Of a stretch of 64,000 nucleotides of DNA, positions 59,911-64,000 are shown one piece after another. Origin of the DNA: Roseomonas xinghualingensis. Its GTDB lineage: Bacteria; Pseudomonadota; Alphaproteobacteria; Acetobacterales; Acetobacteraceae. Every line of letters begins with the position of its first letter. Positions within the stretch are counted from its first letter, which is position 1. The stretch lies in NCBI RefSeq assembly GCF_025791835.1, contig NZ_JAOXLP010000013.1:1-64000 (forward strand), in the 5' to 3' direction. The translations under genes were made by a program, and so were the position numbers. The notes under the pieces are model-generated. The model did not search any database and was not told where the DNA came from. It was given only the letters and a program-made list of their open reading frames with translations.

Positions 59911-60255
59911 CCAGGATTGGTGTATATACTCGCAGTGCAGAATAGCATGTCTTGTTTGGCTGGACCATACCGGGGGATTACGTTATTAAATTTTGGTTAG
60001 GTCATTTCTAAAGTGCTTCAAAAAAACAAGGAGTTTAATTTGACGTGCCGGAAAAAAATGCATGTTGATTTGAAAGATATTGCGTCTCCCATTCTGCACA
60101 GACCGAAATAATTCTATTTAAGAATTTTTCAGATACCTTCCCTGTAGGGAGGTTTGTTTTCCTGATGTGCTGAGATGTTCGGATTTCGTTATTGTTGATT
60201 GTATGTGATGATTTGTGTTGATGCGAGGCCTGCCTCGTACCTTGCTGCTCCGCTT
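59911..60255. promoter_or_regulatory. AT-rich non-coding island upstream of the glycan cluster
   Basis: 345 bp with roughly 35-42% G+C in 60-nt blocks between 60001 and 60180, against about 70% around it. It holds the presumed promoter of the FkbM operon. Structures include AATTCT/AGAATT around five bases (60110-60126), and CCTTCCC/GGGAGG followed by TTTGTTTT (60136-60160). No coding frame I would trust. Such islands are typical targets of nucleoid silencers such as MucR or H-NS-like proteins. Confidence 0.7.
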
Positions 60256-61593
60256 TCAGCGCCCTGGAAGCCATACCCGCATCACGGCCCCATGCCCTGG
60301 CTCGCTCTCGATCAGCAGTTGCCCGCGATGGTGGCTGACGATGTGCTTCACGATGGCAAGCCCAAGCCCCGTGCCGCCCGCGCTTCGGGCTCGGCCGGAA
60401 TCCACGCGGTAGAAGCGCTCCGTCAGGCGCGGGATGTGCTCGCGCGCGATGCCGGGCCCGTCATCGGATACGCGCAGAATCACACCGGGCGGCAGGCCGC
60501 CCTCAGGCGCCGTCAGGGCACGGATGGAGAGGGTGACGGTGCCGCCCTCCCGCCCATGGCGCACAGCATTCTCAAGCAGGTTGCGAAGCACCTGAGCCAA
60601 CTGGCTGGGATCGGCCGGCACGGCGGTGGCCGGGGCGAGGTCGAGGGAAAGGGTGACGTTGCGGCTGGCCAGGATCGGGGCCATCGCCTCGGCCTCGTCC
60701 CGCGCCAGTGAATCGAGCCGCGCCTCGCCCTCCGGCGCCTGATGCTCCGTCACCTCGATGCGGGAAAGGCCGAGGAGGTCCTCGATCAGGCGGCGCATGC
60801 GCTCGGCCTGTTCGGCGATGATGGCAAGGAAGCGGGTGCTTGCCTCGGGGTCCCCGGCGGCGGGGCCGCGCAGCGTCTCGACGAAGCCGATGATGGAGGC
60901 CAGCGGGGTCCGCAACTCGTGGCTCGCATTGGTCACGAAATCGGCGCGCATCCGCTCTGTCGCCCGGGCCTGGGTGCGGTCGGCCAGTACCACCAGCAGG
61001 CGGCCGCCATCGGCCAGGGGTGGGTCAAGCGGGATGATCTGGGTGGAGAGGTCCCGCGATACCGGGACGGGTAGCATCACCTCGGCGGATTGCGCGGTGC
61101 CCTCGGCCAGCGCCCGGTCCACGGCGCCGGCGATGCGGGGATGCCGCAGGAAGGCGGCGGTGTCGGCCGTGCCCGTGCCAGTTCCCGTGCCGAAGAAGCG
61201 GCGGGCGGCGGCATTGGCGCGGAGCGGCCGGCGGTCTTCCGCCAGCACGAGGAGCGGGTCGGGCAGGGCCTCGATGATGGCGGCGTCGGCGCGGCGGAGC
61301 CGGGCAACCAGCGCTTCCCGCGCGGCGAGGCTGCGGGCGAGGCGGGTGGCCGATTCGGCCACGCCTGCCGCCACCGGCAGCAGGGGCGCGCGGGGGGGAG
61401 CCGGGCGGCCCTCGGCGGCGGCGCGGAGATCGGCTTCCAGCCCGGCCAGGGTGCCGGTCCAGGTCCAGGCGAGGAGCAGCGCGGCAATGATGGTGGCCAG
61501 CAGCCCCAGCCCGGTGGCCAGAGGATCCGCGGCCCCCGTTGCCATCAGGAGGATGAGGACGAGGGTGGGTACTCCGCCCACCAGCCCCGCCAC
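60256..61593 (-). CDS. PhoR-like sensor histidine kinase
   Basis: 445 residues. Two N-terminal membrane helices (about 5-47), a PAS-like sensing region (about 100-205) with a GTGTGTGT run, HisKA with phospho-accepting His225 (NASHELRTP), and HATPase with N-box LLENAVRHG, DDGPGIAREHIPRLTERFY and GGTGLGLAIVKHIVSHH. Domain order matches PhoR. No response regulator or pst gene is in the window, so its partner is unknown. GTG at 61593 is the start I can support; the frame is open a little further upstream. The gene ends at the AT-rich island. Confidence 0.9.
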   Translation of the reverse strand: MAGLVGGVPTLVLILLMATGAADPLATGLGLLATIIAALLLAWTWTGTLAGLEADLRAAAEGRPAPPRAPLLPVAAGVAESATRLARSLAAREALVARLRRADAAIIEALPDPLLVLAEDRRPLRANAAARRFFGTGTGTGTADTAAFLRHPRIAGAVDRALAEGTAQSAEVMLPVPVSRDLSTQIIPLDPPLADGGRLLVVLADRTQARATERMRADFVTNASHELRTPLASIIGFVETLRGPAAGDPEASTRFLAIIAEQAERMRRLIEDLLGLSRIEVTEHQAPEGEARLDSLARDEAEAMAPILASRNVTLSLDLAPATAVPADPSQLAQVLRNLLENAVRHGREGGTVTLSIRALTAPEGGLPPGVILRVSDDGPGIAREHIPRLTERFYRVDSGRARSAGGTGLGLAIVKHIVSHHRGQLLIESEPGHGAVMRVWLPGR

Positions 61594-61640
61594 CCCCAGC
61601 AGCGCTGGCCAGGAGGGGCGGGGGCGCAGGAGGAGGGGCC

Positions 61641-62885
61641 TCAGAAGCCGGCGGTGCCCGGCAGCACCGGCGGCTCGACCATGTGCGGCTCCGCGCCGGG
61701 CGTCAGCGCATAGACGGCCAGCGCGCGCTGCACCTGCCCATCGGGCAGCAGGCGGAAGGCGCCGTCGGCACCCTGCAGCGGCTCGCCCACCGGCAGTTGG
61801 GCCGGGGTGGCCGGGTTGCCCCCGTGCACCGAGCGCAGCGCCGCCGCCGTTGCGTCATAGGCGGTGGCGGCCAGGCGCGGCGGGCGCTCCCCGAAGGCGG
61901 CCTGATAGCGCGCCTCGAAGCTGTTGCGGGAAACAGGATCGGGCCCGGGCACCCAGGCGCCCATCAGGACGGGCTCGGTGGTCAGGGCGGCATCGCCGAT
62001 CCATAGGGAGTGGCCGCCCAGCCGCATGGGCGGGGTGGCGAGGCCAGCGCCCCCCAGGGCGGCTGCCATGTCGCGCGCCTGGGTCCCGCTTTCGCCGAGG
62101 ATCAGCAGGCCAAGCCCTTCCGGCCCGGCCTGGGCGGCGAGCTGCCCGGCCGCCTGGCTGCGGGAGGCGCCAGTGGGATAGGTGACGACAACTGGCGGAG
62201 GCAGCCCGGCCTCGCGCGTGGCGTTACGCAACGCCGTGCTGAGCTGCCGTCCGAAGGCGCCATCGGGCGCGGCGAGGCCGATGCGGCCGATACCGGCCGT
62301 CCGCGCCGCCGCCACCAGGCGCCGGACCTGCTGCTCGGGCGTCACGCCGAACACCCAAACGCCGTTGCCGCCCTGGCCCACGTCATTGGTGAAGGCGAGC
62401 ACTGGCACGCCGGAGGCACGGGCCTGGCTGGCGGCGGAGGCGGTCTCGGTGCCGGTCAGTGGGCCAATCATCACGCGGGCGCCCTCGGCCAAGGCCGCGC
62501 GGGCGGCTTCCGATGCGCCGCCGGAGGAGCCGCTGGTGTCGTGCGGCACCAGTTCCACTCCCCGAACGCCGGAATCGAACAGGGCGAGGGTGGCCGCGTT
62601 CATCATGGCGGGGGCGAGGGCTGCCTGGGGGCCGCTCTTCGGCAGGAGGATGGCGACCTTGGTCGCGGGGATCGGCTGCGGCGCCTGCATGCCCTGGCCG
62701 AAGAGGGGCGCGGCCTGCCGGCCGTAATAGGGGCTATGCCCTTGCGGGGCGCAGGCGGCGAGGCCCACAAGCGCCAGCAGCGCCGAAACCGCCCCGAGGC
62801 GGGACAGGCCGCGGCGAGACAGGGAGACGGGGCTTGCAGCGGGACGAGGAGACCGGGCCGGAGCCCGAAACTGGCGAGGATCCAC
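61641..62885 (-). CDS. LpoA/LppC-like penicillin-binding protein activator lipoprotein
   Basis: 414 residues. The signal ends in lipobox LAAC (Cys45). A periplasmic-binding-protein fold follows (about 75-405): KVAILLPKSGPQAALAPAMM, GARVMIGPLTGTETASAASQ, VPVLAFTNDV and VFGVTPEQQVRRLVAAAR. In gammaproteobacteria LpoA activates PBP1A; alphaproteobacterial relatives are assigned by similarity. GTG 62885 is the start. Its 5' end overlaps the divergent rsmI gene if rsmI starts at TTG 62834. Confidence 0.88.
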   Translation of the reverse strand: MDPRQFRAPARSPRPAASPVSLSRRGLSRLGAVSALLALVGLAACAPQGHSPYYGRQAAPLFGQGMQAPQPIPATKVAILLPKSGPQAALAPAMMNAATLALFDSGVRGVELVPHDTSGSSGGASEAARAALAEGARVMIGPLTGTETASAASQARASGVPVLAFTNDVGQGGNGVWVFGVTPEQQVRRLVAAARTAGIGRIGLAAPDGAFGRQLSTALRNATREAGLPPPVVVTYPTGASRSQAAGQLAAQAGPEGLGLLILGESGTQARDMAAALGGAGLATPPMRLGGHSLWIGDAALTTEPVLMGAWVPGPDPVSRNSFEARYQAAFGERPPRLAATAYDATAAALRSVHGGNPATPAQLPVGEPLQGADGAFRLLPDGQVQRALAVYALTPGAEPHMVEPPVLPGTAGF

Positions 62886-63775
62886 GCGAGGCCCCTTCTG
62901 GTTCTGGCGGCCGGGCCGCCGAATTGGCTCCTGGGTTATGGCTGGTTGCGACCCCTATCGGCAACCTGGGGGACCTCTCGACCCGCGCTGTCGTGACCTT
63001 GCGGGGGGCGGATCTGGTTCTGTGCGAGGACACGCGGGTGACGGCGCCGATGCTGGCGCGGTTCGGAATCTCCGCGCCGCTGGCGGCCCTGCACGACCAT
63101 AACGAGGCCCAGGAGGTACCCCGCCTGCTGGAGCGGCTGCGGGGCGGGGCGCGGCTGGCGCTTGTCTCGGATGCCGGTACGCCGTTGGTGAGCGACCCTG
63201 GCTACCGGCTGGCGCGGGCGGCGATGGAGGCGGGAATCTTCGTCTCGGCCGTGCCTGGACCGAATGCGGCGGTGATGGCGCTGACGCTTTCCGGCCTGCC
63301 GCCGCAGCCCTTCCTGTTCATGGGTTTCCTGCCGCCCAAGGCCGTGGCGCGGGCGGAGGCGATCTCGCGGCTGCGGGCGGCGGAGGGGGCCGGACTCTCG
63401 GCGACCCTGATCTTCTTCGAGGCGCCTCATCGCCTCGCCGAATGCCTGGCCGCCCTGGCCGAAGGCTTCGGCGACCGCCCCGCCGCGGTGGCGCGGGAAT
63501 TGACCAAGCGCTTCGAGGAGGTGCGGCGGGCCTCCCTGCCGGAACTGGCTGCGCATTATGCCACCCATGCCCCACGTGGGGAGATCGTGGTGGTGGTGGG
63601 CCCGGCCGCCGCGGATGCGCCGAGCGGGGTGGAGGAGGTGGAGGCACGGCTGCGCGCGGCCCTGGCCGCCGGTGAATCGCTTCGGGACGCCGCCGCCATG
63701 GTGGCGGCCGCGACCGGCCTGCCCCGCCGGCAGGTCTATGCCCGCGCCCTGGAGTTGTCGCGACAGGATGGCTGA
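62834..63775 (+). CDS. rsmI: 16S rRNA (cytidine1402-2'-O)-methyltransferase
   Basis: 313 residues from TTG 62834. The tetrapyrrole-methylase fold has VATPIGNLGDLSTRAVVTL at the start, EDTRVT, VSDAGTPLVSDPGYRL, VPGPNAAVMALTLSGLP, and FFEAPHRLAECLAAL. It 2'-O-methylates C1402 of 16S rRNA in the P site. No ATG fits. TTG 62834 has GGGAG seven bases upstream but overlaps the divergent lipoprotein gene by 52 bp; TTG 62924 would avoid this and lacks a good ribosome site. Confidence 0.93.
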   Translation: MQRDEETGPEPETGEDPREAPSGSGGRAAELAPGLWLVATPIGNLGDLSTRAVVTLRGADLVLCEDTRVTAPMLARFGISAPLAALHDHNEAQEVPRLLERLRGGARLALVSDAGTPLVSDPGYRLARAAMEAGIFVSAVPGPNAAVMALTLSGLPPQPFLFMGFLPPKAVARAEAISRLRAAEGAGLSATLIFFEAPHRLAECLAALAEGFGDRPAAVARELTKRFEEVRRASLPELAAHYATHAPRGEIVVVVGPAAADAPSGVEEVEARLRAALAAGESLRDAAAMVAAATGLPRRQVYARALELSRQDG

Positions 63776-63815
63776 ACGGTTCTGGTCCGCCGGACCGGTG
63801 GTCCCGGGAGGAGGT

Positions 63816-63834
63816 CCGGAGGCGGAACCTCCGG
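63816..63834. repeat. CCGGAGG hairpin after rsmI
   Basis: CCGGAGG and CCTCCGG arms around CGGAA, 40 bases after the rsmI stop. A smaller GGTCC/GGACC pair lies at 63784-63796. Similar arms occur after the helicase gene at 24666-24686. Confidence 0.55.
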
Positions 63835-63933
63835 GCAACCGGAACGAGGGGGTCGGTGCCGTCTGCCCTGGCCTTCTTGCCACCCCGCCCGCCACGCCGT
63901 AGCCCGTGGATCACGACAAGGAGAGAGGGCGAG

Positions 63934-64000
63934 TTGCCTGACGCGATGCCATCCCCGGTGCTGCACACCGTTCCTGCGCCGCCGGTGCTGGATGTTCCGG
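63934..64000 (+). CDS. 5' end of an unidentified gene, cut by window edge
   Basis: An AAGGAGAGAGGG ribosome site (63917-63928) precedes TTG 63934 with ATG 63946 in the same frame. The visible product reads MPSPVLHTVPAPPVLDVP from the ATG. Too little is present to identify it. Confidence 0.4.
   Translation, partial: MPDAMPSPVLHTVPAPPVLDVP

Noticed and set aside
60035..60274. 79-codon minus-strand frame in the AT-rich island
   Set aside because: Composition unlike any protein here, no ribosome site, and it runs into the kinase 3' end; treated as non-coding.
1..64000. Search for tRNA, rRNA, CRISPR arrays, transposase genes, integrases, restriction or toxin-antitoxin genes
   Set aside because: Nothing with the expected structure or motifs was seen on either strand; inspection by eye could miss a degenerate tRNA or IS fragment.

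Overview
The window is about 70% G+C, gene-dense and chromosomal in character. The gene content points to an alphaproteobacterium of the Acetobacteraceae/Rhodospirillales type, Roseomonas-like. Evidence is a TIGR02302 low-complexity protein next to lysA, DUF992, HIG1 and DUF985 proteins, an orphan Bug-type (TctC) binding protein, a CioAB-type quinol oxidase and pervasive ATGA/TTGA gene overlaps. The taxonomic call is inference; no rRNA is present. I found no tRNA, CRISPR array, insertion sequence or prophage.

Layout. 0-4 kb: lysA with the TIGR02302 gene (cut by the left edge) coupled behind it. 4-9 kb: a membrane-anchored DJ-1/PfpI protein, a GST, CsbD, an amidase and an EamA exporter. 9-13 kb: a tightly coupled minus-strand operon (DEDDh exonuclease, PEP-mutase/isocitrate-lyase-like protein, PcaI/PcaJ CoA transferase, enoyl-CoA hydratase). 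13-16.6 kb: a secreted transglutaminase-like protein, an NDP-forming acyl-CoA synthetase and a small acidic protein. 16.8-19.8 kb: an exbB-exbD-tonB energy-transduction cluster. 19.8-20.4 kb: a non-coding stretch full of hairpins, two of them duplicates. 20.4-24.7 kb: tlpA divergent from argH-lptM-small membrane gene, then a DbpA-like RNA helicase. 24.8-29.6 kb: Bug protein, murJ-trpS, DUF985 and GST. 29.7-34.2 kb: peptide-type binding protein, flavin reductase, gloB, methyltransferase, DUF992. 34.2-37.9 kb: P1 peptidase and etfB-etfA-hbd. 38-46.3 kb: HIG1, an HTH regulator, an NMO-type flavoprotein, an MFS carrier, a large MscS channel, an ACT-like small protein, DUF983 and a MocR regulator. 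46.4-49.2 kb: cioA-cioB plus a 34-residue third subunit candidate.

49.2-59.9 kb is the main accessory region. It is one minus-strand surface-glycan cluster: FkbM methyltransferase with a repeat-built coiled coil, NeuD acetyltransferase, two paralogous GT4 enzymes, another GT, a DegT aminotransferase, a large DUF6311-like membrane protein, a methyltransferase and a GT2. Most start codons overlap the previous stop as ATGA. The cluster is preceded by a strikingly AT-rich non-coding island (59911-60255, about 35-42% G+C in 60-nt samples) that probably carries its promoter. 60.2-64 kb: a PhoR-like histidine kinase, a LpoA-like lipoprotein divergent from rsmI, and the first codons of one more gene at the right edge.

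How they work together: fatty/organic acid oxidation genes (CoA transferase, hydratase, hydroxyacyl-CoA dehydrogenase, ETF, acyl-CoA synthetase, Bug protein) dominate the metabolic content. The TonB and Cio modules handle uptake energy and alternative respiration. The glycan cluster probably builds or decorates a strain-specific surface polymer.
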